Source: Nyssa sinensis
Taxonomy: Eukaryota > Streptophyta > Magnoliopsida > Cornales > Nyssaceae
DNA: 64,000 nt
NCBI GenBank assembly: GCA_008638375.1
Contig: CM018043.1
Location: 36,841,396 to 36,905,395 of the forward strand
Reading direction: 5' to 3'
A program made the translations under genes and the position numbers. Position 1 is the first letter of the stretch; each line of letters starts with the position of its first letter. Below are positions 10,523-21,798 of the stretch, in pieces. The notes under the pieces are model-generated. The model ran no database searches. It saw only the letters and a list, made by a program, of their open reading frames with translations, and was not told the origin of the DNA.

Positions 10523-13500
10523 CATATATTATTCAATTTACCATATATATATTTATATAGCCGTACTCAAATTATATATATATATATATATGTATTCATG
10601 AGATCACTTTAATACATTATTATGCATACATATTCATATATACATATCCATTTAATTATGCAACATAAACTTAAAACAGTTCGGGTTTTATTATTGTATC
10701 GACTTACCTCGATATTTGTGCCGTACCCCGGGTCGGGGTATTACACATGGGAGAACTAGAACCACTAGATACATAGTCTGATACATTACTAACAAAAAGA
10801 AGAGAGAGTCCATTGCACTAGCGGAAGATCAACCTGCTACTAATTCGGCGTCTAGTCAGTCTGTGAGCTTGTAGGTCTGTCTATAGCACGATGACCTAAA
10901 AAAGAAATAATACATCTATAATGAGCTAATTTAGCCTAGTAAGTAAACTCCTCACTCTGCCATGGGTCAAGGTTAGCTAAAAAGATGGATAAGAATCACA
11001 ATAAATAGGAATAATATCATATTGATTTATGAATCATAGGAATGTCACAGTAGCCAGTCACTAACAAATGGATAAATCTCAAAGGCACATCCCGTGATAG
11101 ATCAACAAGACAACTATAGGGAATGGCCTGAACAACATATAGTTGACAAAGTGATAAAACATCAATTTGAATCAAGAATAGACAAGCATGTCATCAACAA
11201 ATAGCATATCATCAGATATCTATGAACAAACTCAAGAGAATGAGCTAAACCAGAAGTATATCATCAATATAAGCATGCCAATATAAAAATGAGTCATAAG
11301 TACATCATCAGAATATCAACGAGTGATATAAAATACTAAAATAACAGATGCTGACATACATATGCCTCATGAGTGCCTTTCTAGGGTTTGCAGGTTTGAC
11401 AGCGCCCTCACACGCCCGGGTCCAGCCTCGCACACATCACTGTATCCAAGGTCTGCTGGTCTGACAGCGCCCTCACACACCCAGGTCCAACCTCGCCCAA
11501 ATCATAAGATAACATCAAAGCACTGTACATATAACATGTCCCTCATAGACTAATCATTAGGCTACTCCCATACATTGACCCATAGGTCCTCAAGCATTTG
11601 TGAATCAGACGGACGTTGTGATAGATCACAACTCTAGGTATTCAATAATATCATGATCGTCATGTTTCCACAGGTAATGTACATGGTGTGGAAAAACATA
11701 CAAACTAGCTTGGAGACGTCACATAATCAACAAGGATGTCAATAATCATGATCTCAATGAATAATTAATAGAAGCAAGTATCAACTCGTAGAAATCAGTA
11801 TTAGCATGCAAGTATAGAGTACAACTGGCATCATCAAGAAGTGAATGTGACATAGCTAGGAGTAACACATGGTAGAGTTTGGTTTTACTTACCTTTTACT
11901 AGCCTCCTTCCCTGCTATTCAACGTTAGTTTCCTTTTCTTTTCCTTTAGATGGTCCTATCATTCGAAAAATACAACTCAATCTATAGTCGTAATCAGTCT
12001 ATGCTTCATATTCATATATATTTATCATGGCTATAAGTATTTTATTTGCTAATTTGGATCTCGTCATTGAGTTCGGAACGTCGAATAAAATTAATTTTAG
12101 GCTTTTACGGATTTTAATTTGGACTCTTGGACTGAAAAGGGCAAAATGTTCATTTTGTACTTTTACATGTCTTTTATTCCCGAGACCTATTTTCATAATT
12201 TTGACCTTACCATTAGGTTTGAAATGCTTGAGATAATAAAAATTAACTATTCATTTGTCTCGTTTGGAGTCCATTTGACCCATTTTTGACTTAGGGGCAT
12301 TTTAGGTATTTCACCTTTTTAAAATATTAAAATAATATTTTATTAAATTTTCTGTTTGGGCCTTAGTGGGATTTTTCATAATTTTTGGGGTCAAATTACA
12401 ATTTTTCAAAGTTTCGGTCTGAACCAGTGGGTTCACTAGATAAAACCCTAGACTGGCCTAATAAGTCTTTGAACCAACCAGTTCCGGCTAGGTCAGAGAA
12501 CCGAAATAGGATGCTCCTATTATCCTCTTTATCCACGGTTTAGGATGTCTTTAATTTCAATTTTGAATTTCCTATTCCTGTAACCAAACAGGGCCAATGT
12601 ATTTTAAACCCAATTCAAAATGACACAGTTTACCCAAACCCTTTTTACGTTTGGTCGGATCCTAACCCGACCCGACGTAACCCAAACCCGGTTAAACTTG
12701 ACCCGATAGTCCCCCAAAACTTTCCGATTGTCTTTTCCAACAACTCCTCCAGCACCGATCGCTGAAATTGCTACAGTACCCCTACTGTTTCTCACTATTC
12801 CGACATCATTTTTTGGTGGTTTTTACATCAAATTGATTCTAAAGGCCTCAACTGATCCTTTGGAGTTGTTTTTTACCCTCAAAACTATAGTTTTCGATGC
12901 CTAATTCAATTTTTCCGGCGTTGCACCAGTGAGGAATATTTGCCTATAAAATGGCCATTTTTGGTCCATTTTTCACAACGTAAGTTGTTTGGACTCCTGA
13001 AAGGATTCTCTACTCCTTCCTCAACTAAAAAACAAGCTTGGCTTAACATATAAAAGCTTACCATTTTGGCTGAGAGTTACAAGTTAATTTCTTGGATTTT
13101 TCTTTCATGTTTTGATCCCTACTAATTCAGAAGTGAATCTGAAACAGTATAGTATAAAATTGAAGCAAGAAAGGTGTAATTTGTTACCTGTTTTAGTCGA
13201 TTTCCAGTTTTTGAATTTTCCAAAATTTTTTTTTTCTTTTCTTTTCTTCTTCTGCGTTCAGTTTTCTCTCTCTCTCTCTCTCTCTTTCTTCTCAACTCTT
13301 CTTCAAGTTTCCAAGCCCTCGTGACTTCTTTTACTTCCTTCTAAATTTTTTTTTCCTGCTTCCTTATCCTTTCTCTTTAGTTTTTTCATTGTCTTTTTCT
13401 TTTTTTTTTTTCTTTATTTCTCAATGTTTCTACATTCTTCCTAATTTCCTTCTGCTTCTTTTTCTAATTCCTTCTATTTTCATTTTTTCTCCCTTTTTTT

Positions 13501-13966
13501 GTCTTTTATTTCTTTGTTTTTTTTCATTTTTTGTTTTTTTCTACACTAATATATATATATATAATGGAACCCATATATATATATATATATATATTCACTA
13601 ATTATATATACATATAATTTAATTTGCAATTATATATATGTGCATTTAACATATATACATTTACGTGCACGCGTTTTTTGTAAAAATCGAGCTTCAGGTA
13701 CGGCGACCCCCGAGATACTTGGGACTGCCTGCAACTCACATCCGTACATCGTATAGCGAGCCTGTGATTCAAACATACGTCTGCTTTTATTCACGTCATA
13801 TTTTGGCTTATAGTTCAAGGTCAAATCCTTTTTGACCATTCTCGATTTGCGTGTCTTATTGGATAATTGACTGTTGCTCGCCCGTTTCGGTAATTTAATA
13901 TTTCAATTTAATTTTTAAACGCATTATTAATAAAATTAATTTCATTAATTAAGTCAGGGCATTACA
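7857..13966 (-). mobile_element. Long LTR-like block S2, interrupted by element A and S1
   Basis: 7857-7911 and 10746-13966 are joined across S1 by a CATGG duplication, and together they align with the left part of S1 and of S4 (reverse). The right end is GGGCATTACA, matching the TTACA end of S1 and S3. The opposite end would lie left of element A, so A is inserted in S2. There is no coding sequence. It contains C/T-rich tracts at 13200-13540 and (AT)n at 13550-13605. It is probably a solo LTR of a Del/Tekay-like gypsy (inference from size and TGTAA...TGACA ends). Orientation is taken from the TGTAA end. Confidence 0.72.
7912..10745 (-). mobile_element. Solo LTR-like block S1, 2834 bp, TSD CATGG
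   Basis: The ends on the + strand are TGTCACGACCC and GGTATTACA, with perfect 5-bp duplications CATGG at 7907-7911 and 10746-10750. Its first 50 bp match the reverse complement of the right end of S4 and its last 40 bp match the left end of S4, so they are the same family. It has no gag or pol. It contains (AT)n at 10479-10520 and 10573-10591. As a lone unit with TSD it is best read as a solo LTR. Confidence 0.85.
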
Positions 13967-14755
13967 GATATTCTGAGGTAAACGTAAAGTAAGTTTTCAA
14001 GAAAGTCCCAACCTAGCCTAAATAAAGAGACTCCATCAAGCTCAAAATGTAAGTTCGAGTTAGATGACCCCCATAGTCCAGTACCTGAAGGACGGAATTT
14101 TTTCAGTTCAAAGAAACCAGGCTAGAAAAATCATAATTAGATCAATAAACTCTCTTTCTTAAAGGGAATATCTACCAACGCTCTTGTACTTAACCCATCT
14201 TACTTTGTTTGTCTCCCGAAGAGGCACAGTACGTCTTAATGGAAATTCATGAAATGATATATGGGAACAAAATGGTGGATGAACTTTGGCTTGCCGAGCT
14301 TTCACCCAAGGTTATTATTGGCCAAACATGTAGAAGGAAGCTAAAGAGTACATTAAAAGGTGTGACCAATGTCAAAGATTTTCCCCCTACCAACATCAAC
14401 ATGATATAGTTTCTATTTCCAGCCCTTGGCCCTTTGTTCAATGGGAGATGGACATCGTGGGTGCTCTCCCAGTCGTGGTCAACAATAGGAAGTTTCTTAT
14501 TGTGTCTATAGACTATTTCAAAAAATGGGTTGAGGTAGAGCCACTCAACCGGATAACAAAGTTTGAGGTACGAAATTTCACATGAAAGAATGTGGTGTGC
14601 AAGTATGGAATACCATAAGTACTGGTTACAAACACTGACATGCAATTTCAAGGAAATACTTTCACCAAGTTCTATTCTAACCTCCACATTAGTCATCATT
14701 TTTCTTCCTCAAGACACCATTAGGCTAATGAGCAAGCTAAAGTAACAAATAGGAC
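13967..14755 (+). pseudogene. Tat element C, part 1: RNase H end and integrase
   Basis: Decayed + strand pol. Around 14064-14094 it matches the stretch after the archaeal RNase H of element A (MTPIVQYLK). From 14212 it matches the integrase zinc-finger region (PEEAQYVLMEIHE), then the core up to the NRT motif before 14755. There are several stops and indels. The reading is broken at 14755 by the copia insertion and resumes at 20223. The upstream part is cut by S2, whose TTACA end abuts at 13966. Confidence 0.82.
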
Positions 14756-15052
14756 TATTAGCCCTAAGGGCTTTCAACTAAGGGCATTTCAGTAATTTTG
14801 ATGATAACAAGACATTGTCCATGTGGACTAATGTTTTATTTAGTGACAATGCAAATAGGTTATCTAGGTTAAAGAAGATTGTTGACTAAGAAATAAGAAA
14901 GTCCATCAAACTTAAGGACTCCACTCAAGTACAAGCTTCAAAGCCAAAATCCAATAAAATGGAATGCTCTTATGGTCATCTAAGAAAAAAGACACACTCA
15001 AGCATAAGGAATCAAGAAAGGTCAAGAGAAGACTTTTTATTTTTCTTATTCT

Positions 15053-15652
15053 AGGTGGGTTAAGGCTGATGAGATGGCACGTTGCTATATCTTAGCTTCG
15101 ATGTCAAGTATTTTACAGCATCAGCATCAGAGTTTCCTAACAGTTAGGGATATGATCCTTAACTTAAAAGAGATGTTTGAGGATCAAGGGCATCCTGCTA
15201 GGCAGAATGCCATGAGAGCACTCATGAACACTAAAATGGCAGAAGGAACTCTAGTAAGAGACCATGTTTTAAAAATGATTAACTTTTTAAATGTGCTGAA
15301 AGTTCTTGGGGTTGACATTGATGGTGAGTCCCAGGTTGATATTATCCTTAAGTCACTACCTAACTCTTTTAATCAATTTAAGCTCAACCATAACATGAAC
15401 AAAATGAATTTGACTTTGGCTAAGCTTTTAAGCTCTTTACAAGTAGCGGAAGGTATTATCAAAAGTCGTCCTAGTGCTCATGTGGCTGAGGGTTCTTTTT
15501 TTAAGCCCAAACCCAAAGACAAGGGCAAGTGGAAGAAGAAACAGAACCCTAAAAACTTCAAGGAAAATATGGGTCCTAAAGAAGGTGTTGCAAAAGAGAA
15601 GAAAGGGGCAATCACTGAGCCCAAAGGAAAGTGTTTCCACTGCGAGGTCTAG
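15053..15652 (+). pseudogene. Copia gag, N-terminally truncated
   Basis: The frame contains ADEMARCYILASMS and continues through a UBN2-type capsid helix region to a Lys-rich tail. The first Met is at 15074, but the coding similarity starts before it, so that Met is not the native start. The native N-terminal part (typically some 60-70 residues) is missing and LTR-like sequence lies directly upstream. The zinc knuckle begins (CFHC) and is cut by a TAG at 15650 and an apparent deletion, so the CCHC motif is incomplete. Confidence 0.8.
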
Positions 15653-17316
15653 CCAAGGAAAAGAACGCATATATAATCGAATCACTTGTTATTGAAGTAA
15701 GCTATACAGAGAGTACTTCAGATTCCTGGTGTGTAGACTCCGGTGCAACTAATCACATTTGTAATTCGTTGCAGGGGTTTCAGGAGACCCGGCGGCTAAG
15801 TGATGGAAAGATTATCTTGCACTTGGGAGCAGAAGCAAAAGTTGTTGTGGTGTCAATAGGAGTAGTTAGATTATCTTTTACTTCAAATAAAACAATAGTA
15901 CTTTATGATTACTTATACGTGCCTGGCATTAGAAGAAACTTATTATCAGTTTCAAGTTTAATAAAACAAGGTTATTCAGTTTATTTTAATTCAAATGTTG
16001 TTATTAAACATAGTGGTTCTTTTATATGCTCTGGCACAACAGTTAATGGTCTTTATTTGATTACTCTTAAGATGTATGAGATACATGACACCGAAAAGAA
16101 TGAACCATCACAAACTTTACCACTTAAAAGAAAAGTTTCTTCTACTAATTCAACTTATCTTTGGCACTTGAGGCTAGGTCATATTAATCTGGATAGGATT
16201 AATAGACTGGTAAAGGAGGGTACCTTATCTTCCTTGGTTGTTGAACCACTGCCAGTTTGTACATACTGTTTGGAGGAAAAGATGACTAGAAGACCTTTTG
16301 TTTCAAAGGGAAACAGGGCTAAAGTAGTATTGGAGTTAATCTATACTGATGTGTATGGACCCTTAAATACTAGGGCTAGAGGGGGCTATGAGTATTTCAT
16401 CACTTTTACTGATGATTACTCTAAATATGGTTATGTCTATCTATTGCACCACAAGTCAAAAGCCTTTGAAAAGCTCAAAGAGTTTCAAGCAGAAGTGGAA
16501 AAGCAATTAGATAGGAGCATAAAATCACTCCGATCTGATCGAGGTGGGGAATATCTCTCTAGTGACTTCAGTCAGCATTTGTTGGATAATGGGATTTTAT
16601 CCTAGTTGTCTGCACCTGGCATGCCTCAGCAGAATGGTATAGCAGAAAGGAGAAACAAGACACTTTTAGATATAGTAAGGTCAATTATGAGTTATTTTGA
16701 TTTGCCTATATTCCTTTGGGGGTATGCATTGGAGATAACGGTATATATTCTGAACTCAATTCTAACTAAGTCTGCTTCCAAGACTCTAGCAGAGCTTTGG
16801 ACTGGGCGCAAGCCAAGTCTAAACCACTACCGGATCTAGGGGTGTCCGACCTATGTGCTGAAAGAAAAGACTAGCAAGTTGGAACCAAGATCAAAATTGA
16901 GTTATTTCATTAGTTATCCTAAAGGGACAAAAGGTTGTCTCTTTTATAATCCCAGTGAGCAGAAGGTATTCGTTAGCACGAATGCTGTATTTCTAGAGGA
17001 TGATTATATTATGGGCCAGAAGCTCAAGAGTAAGATCACTTTAGAAGAAACATCAAATGCTTCTTCTATTCCTCAAGCAAATGATAATCATGGACTAGAT
17101 GCCTCTATTTCATCATCTTCTATTACACCAGAGCCACGTCGCAATAGGAGGACTATCAAGCCACCTGATAGGTACATATTCTTAGGAGAGTCTGTCTTAG
17201 ATGAATATGTTTTAGATCTTAGTAGCTACAATGAGGCAATCTCTGATAAAGATTCGGGATTTTGGCAAAATGCTATGAAAGCTGATATGGAATCTATGTA
17301 TTTTAATCAGGTTTAG
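15653..17316 (+). pseudogene. Copia protease and integrase with three in-frame TAG codons
   Basis: The protease motif WCVDSGATNH is at about 15730. A GAG-pre-integrase region follows (YLWHLRLGH, CTYCLEEK), then the integrase core with IYTDVYGP, SLRSDRGGEY and PQQNGIAERRNKT (D, D and E visible). The same frame is cut by TAG at 16603, 16837 and 17314. At these sites the neighbouring residues imply lost Gln or Trp codons. A GCPTYVLKE motif marks the integrase C-terminal region. The rest of the frame is open. Confidence 0.85.
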
Positions 17317-18007
17317 GAACTTGTGGAACCACTTACCAATATTAAACCAATTGGTTATAAGTGTATCTACAAGAGAAAAAGAGGACCCGATAGATCAGTT
17401 GAGACTTTTAAAGCTAGACTGGTGGTGAAAGGGTTTACTCAAAAAAAGGATATCGATTATGAGGAAACTTTTTCACCAGTTGCTATGCTTAAGTCTATTC
17501 GGATTCTTTTATCCATTGCAGCTCATTTTGATTATGAGATTTGGAAAATGGATGTCAAAACAGCATTCTTGAATAACTATCTTGAGGAAGAAATCTATAT
17601 GATGCAACTAGATGGTTTCATAGCTAAGGGCCAAGAGCATATGGTATGCAAGCTACATAAGTCTATTTATGGACTTAAGCAAGCTTCCCGAAGTTGGAAC
17701 ATCCCATTTGATCAGGCAAAAGTCATTTGGTTTTGATCAAAACTCGGATGAACCTTGTGTGTATAATAAGAGTAAAGGAAGAGTGGTAGGTGTTCTTAGT
17801 TCTGTATGTGGATGATATACTATTCATTAGGAATGATGTTGGGGTGTTGTCTATGATAAAGGTTTGGCTAGCGAATCAGTTTGATATGAAAGACTTAGGA
17901 GAAGCCAGTTACATCCTCGGGATTAAGATTTTGCGAGATCGGAAGAACAGGATGTTAGGCTTATCTCAAGCTGCATATATAGACAAAATTCTTGTCAAGT
18001 TTGCAAC
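17317..18007 (+). pseudogene. Copia reverse transcriptase, first part
   Basis: Motifs are RLVVKGFTQKKDIDYEETFSP, KMDVKTAFLN, SIYGLKQASRSWN, then YVDDILF after a frameshift near 17715-17790, and LGEASYILGIKI. It is interrupted after residues matching DKILVKFA at 18007 by the insertion 18008-19770. It continues at 19776. Confidence 0.85.
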
Positions 18008-19770
18008 TAATTACGCCCAAAGAATAACGCAGGTAGTTGTAGTGTAGCTTTGGGGTGTCGATTCCACAGGGAGACAAGATTAAAAGAATAATAAACAGAA
18101 TTTCTGAAACTAAAGAAAAATATTAAATGGTTAACGAGAAAATAAAACTATGAAAAAGTGATTTTGAATGCAAATTGAAAATTAAACAAGCTGAATAACG
18201 GAAGAAAATACTCAAATTTAACGAACAGTGAAGTGTCGGGAATCCCTTTCACATATCTGGTATTTTAATTATTTTTAATTCACTAATAACTCAATTGAGA
18301 AATTAAATCCCAAAAATCTCAATCGAAAGATATACAATTATGAACCACAATTAGACTGAAAATAACCCTTTGAAAAATCATTCAACACTTTTAAATCACA
18401 CAAGTTATTATTCACATTGAAAAAAACCCAACGACGACAATATACCCAACAAGCAATATTGCAAGCAAAGAATTGAATCAATATAAATATTTAATTGTTC
18501 CAAAAATAATCAAAACATTAATCCATTCGATAGAAAATGTATGACTGAATCTATAAACGGACTAAACCCTTTAATTATTCGGACAATAAAATCCAACAAT
18601 TAATTATGAATGATCATCAAAGAATTTAACAAGTGAAAACCACGTACAGGAATCAAAAATAAATTAAAATAATCATCTATGGTGCAAGTTCATCCCTAAC
18701 CCCACTTACAAATTTAGTTACCCATGTACAGAATGGATAACATAAACCTCACAGAGAAAAGTTGAGCCATGTAGTCGCTGCGCAGCCACTGTTCCTCTTC
18801 TGTTCTATGTGTAGCAGCCGCACGGACTGCCTCTGTATTTTCCTGTGCTGCACAACCTCTCTCTCTGTTCTGTTCTAACTTTTCCCTGCGCCAGAACTGC
18901 TGCGCGCCGCAGCTCTCCTCCTTCTGTATTTTTTCTGTTGTGTTAATAGCCGCCGGCCTTCCGGATCCCCCCTTTCTTTAGGTTAGATTTTCTTTTTATA
19001 CATCAGCTTGCTCCTGCTCCTGCTCCCTAATCCTTGCACCTCAGGCCCCCACGCAAGCTGCTTCAAAACGGCCCAACAGCCACAATTAAGCCCAGCAGCC
19101 TGCACACGCAAGCCTCCATTCAATGCCTCACGCAAACGCGCCAAGACCAGCACACAGGGCCCCACACCTTGTTCCTGTTCTACTACTTGAATCAGCCCAG
19201 CCGTATGGCCTCTTGGCAGCCAACCGCATCAGCGCACTGATGCTGAACAGCACCAGGCCCCTGGCCTTTTTTCCTTTGTTGTGTCTTGTGCCTCAACTGC
19301 CTAGGCCCACACTTCTCTTCATTCTTTTCTCCAAGCCAAGCCACCTCCTGATTTGGCCATCACCTCAGCCGCATGAAACCCACTCCTTTTCAAGCCTGGG
19401 CAGATTTTCTTTATTCTATTTCTATTTCTTGGTTGACCACACAGGCCCATCTTTCTTCACTTGACTTTTACTTCTTGTTTTGCTTTTCTTCGATCGACGA
19501 CTGGAGCTTTTTTTTTCTTCTTTCTTTCTTCAATTAATCTGCCCAAACCAACAAATAATGAATTTTTGCAATGTTCAAGGATAAAATTTCTAAGGATTAA
19601 TGAATGCATTTATTTGAGATCCAAAATATTATAAAATGATGCTTAAATATATCCCACTGTGAATAAAAATTAAATTAAATAATATCAATTAAAACCCAAC
19701 ATTTCTAATCACTTTCTAGCATTTTAATCAAATAATAAAGTATTTAGAGTGCACTTTTGTGCACTCATCA
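18008..19770. mobile_element. 1763-bp LTR-like insertion within copia RT, TSD GCAAC
   Basis: Perfect GCAAC duplications lie at 18003-18007 and 19771-19775. The ends are TAATTACG (probably TGATTACG mutated) and CTCATCA, so TG...CA ends fit an LTR. A CGATTCCACAGGGA motif near the left end resembles the 3' end of several plant gypsy LTRs when read in reverse (from memory). The central part (18770-19460) is richer in GC and pyrimidines. There are no convincing coding regions. It is read as a solo LTR of unassigned family. Confidence 0.75.
19748..19767. other. Perfect 8-bp hairpin with TTTT loop
   Basis: GAGTGCAC and GTGCACTC flank TTTT, three bases before the right terminus of the 1763-bp insertion. 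A hairpin so close to an end recalls Helitrons, but the TSD and the lack of CTRR argue against that. Confidence 0.8.
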
Positions 19771-19775
19771 GCAAC

Positions 19776-20045
19776 GCATAACTCCAAGAAAGGCTTATTG
19801 CCTTTTAGGCATGGAGTAACTCTGTCCAAGAATCAGTATCCTAAGACACTTGAGGAAGAGGAACACACAAAAGCGGTTCCTTATGCTTCAACTGTAGTTG
19901 GCATGGTCAGCAGATATAAATCTAATCTAGGACCAATTCATTGGACTACCATGAAACATATACTCAAGTACTTGAGAAGGACTAGAGATTATATGTTGAG
20001 ATATGGGGGGTGCTGATCTAGTTCCAGTTGGCTACACAGACTTTG
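19776..20045 (+). pseudogene. Copia RT/RNase H, second part, truncated
   Basis: It resumes the RT C-terminal region (LPFRHGVTLSKNQ, VPYASTVVGMV) and the start of RNase H (MKHILKYLRRT). The frame shifts near 20010. The RNase H start reads on for about 10 codons, then stops abruptly and LTR-like T-rich sequence begins. The RNase H catalytic part is missing. Confidence 0.8.
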
Positions 20046-20217
20046 ACTTAGGAAGTTTTCTGAACCTCATATAAAACATTGTGTTTTCTATTTCTTTCTT
20101 TCTCTACTCTTTTATATAGTTGTATATTTCTTGCATTCATTTTTAAAGTTTATAAAAGTTGTCAATATTTATAAAATACCCTATTCACCTTCCTCTAGGG
20201 TAAATATCTAGGCAACA

Positions 20218-20397
20218 AAGACTATCCTCAATGCCATCAAGAAAAGATTAGAATCTACCAAAGGAAAATGGGTGGAGGAACTCCCTAGGGTATTATGGGC
20301 TTACACGACTACAAGATGGACTCCCACATGGGAAACCCCTTTTTCCTTGGCATATAGGATAAAAGCAATGATACATGCGAAAATCGGTATCTATTCA
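20218..20397 (+). pseudogene. Tat element C, part 2: integrase core end
   Basis: It matches element A integrase after the NRTI motif: KKRLE, KGKWVEELP, VLWAY and ETPFSLAY are readable. It is bounded on the left by the copia TSD and on the right by block S4 (TSD ATTCA). Confidence 0.85.
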
Positions 20398-21610
20398 TGT
20401 AATATCCCGACCCGGGATAAGGCATATAGACCGAGGTAGACCCGATCGAATACACGTAAACCGAGATAAGTCGAGCCAAGTAGCGTAATACCCGTTATAA
20501 CCGAACGTAAGTTCCGAATAAATTTATATAATTTCATTTTATCCAAAAAGGTCAAATAATAATACCGAGCTTTAACCAAGCAATGAATATACTATCAGAG
20601 ATCAACCGAGACCGGTTCAGACTGAGAATAGACAAACTACTTTAATGAGTAATATACAGTGACGGGTACGATTATCGAGGAAATTAGTAGACGTTGTAAC
20701 CTCAGGGAATTTTGAGATTAAGAAAAGCCAATTACGACCAGATCGAGCCGATAAATATAATTCTGAAATAAACCCGAGTCATCACAGTAAGTTATGTATC
20801 GTGATGGGCACGTAGTTCGAAACAGATATTAAGAATCATAAATGAAGTAATTACGATATTTAAAAAATATGAGAATTTAATTTAAAGCAAACTCGAACAC
20901 TCTGGAATATCATATGATTAAACCCGAGTAGTACGGAGACTCGTGTACGTAGGCCAGTATATGCCTCGTTATATGTGCACAGTGTATTTTAATAAATACA
21001 AGGATATATATATATATATATGTGAGATTATATATATATATACGCATATATATAAATAAATATAAAATATGTATGCAAGTATAAATATATATATATACGC
21101 TTATGTATATATATGTATTTTATAAAAATATATATTAGTATAAATAGATATATTATATATATATAATAAAATACAGTTTTATTATATATATATAGGCATG
21201 CAAAAGCATGTAGTTGGAAAGAAAAAAAATAATAAAAATAAAGAAAGAAAAGAAAAAAAAATGTAGAGTTGTGTTTGGTGCAAGTGTAGCGTGTTGGTGG
21301 TGTGTGTTTAATATATATTATGATATAATATATATATATATATATAGTATCTCATATGAACCAGTGAAACAAGGAATGAAAAAGTAAAAGAGAAAAGAAA
21401 GATAAGAATGAGGAAGGGACCAAAAGGAAATCAGAAAAGCAAAAGGAATAGAAAAGAGAAAAACTAAAGCAGCCGAAATAGTGGGTCAACAAAAGGGGCT
21501 AAAGCAGGAACAAAATAGATTAAGTTATATATATGTATGTGTGCATGGTCGTGAAACGGTGCAACAAGCGTAGGGACAGTGCAGGTGTGTAAGGTGCAGG
21601 TCGGTGCATA

Positions 21611-21650
<40 letters not shown>

Positions 21651-21753
21651 GGTTGCATGTACAGGAAGAGAAAAGAAAAGAAAAGAGAGAAAAGAGAGGG
21701 AGATTTGGGACGGTGCAATGTATATATTATATATGTGGTTGTGCAGTGTGTCT

Positions 21754-21798
<45 letters not shown>

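Larger units (their letters stand above)
14756..20217 (+). mobile_element. Decayed Ty1/copia element nested in Tat element C
   Basis: The termini are TATTAGCC (presumably TGTTAGCC mutated) and GGCAACA. Flanks AGGAC (14751-14755) and AAGAC (20218-20222) are a 5-bp TSD with one change, and removing the insert keeps the integrase frame of C. The order gag, protease, integrase, RT, RNase H is typical of copia. The LTRs are not intact: the 5' end passes from LTR sequence into the middle of gag near 15053, and the 3' end passes from RNase H into the end of an LTR near 20045. Both ends have therefore lost LTR and coding sequence. A foreign LTR-like unit splits RT at 18008-19770. Confidence 0.85.

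Noticed and set aside
14209..14409. Independent 66-residue gene
   Set aside because: It is a fragment of the integrase of Tat element C, with frame breaks after it.
19748..19770. Helitron 3' end (hairpin near terminus)
   Set aside because: The hairpin is followed by ATCA rather than CTRR, and a perfect 5-bp TSD flanks the unit.
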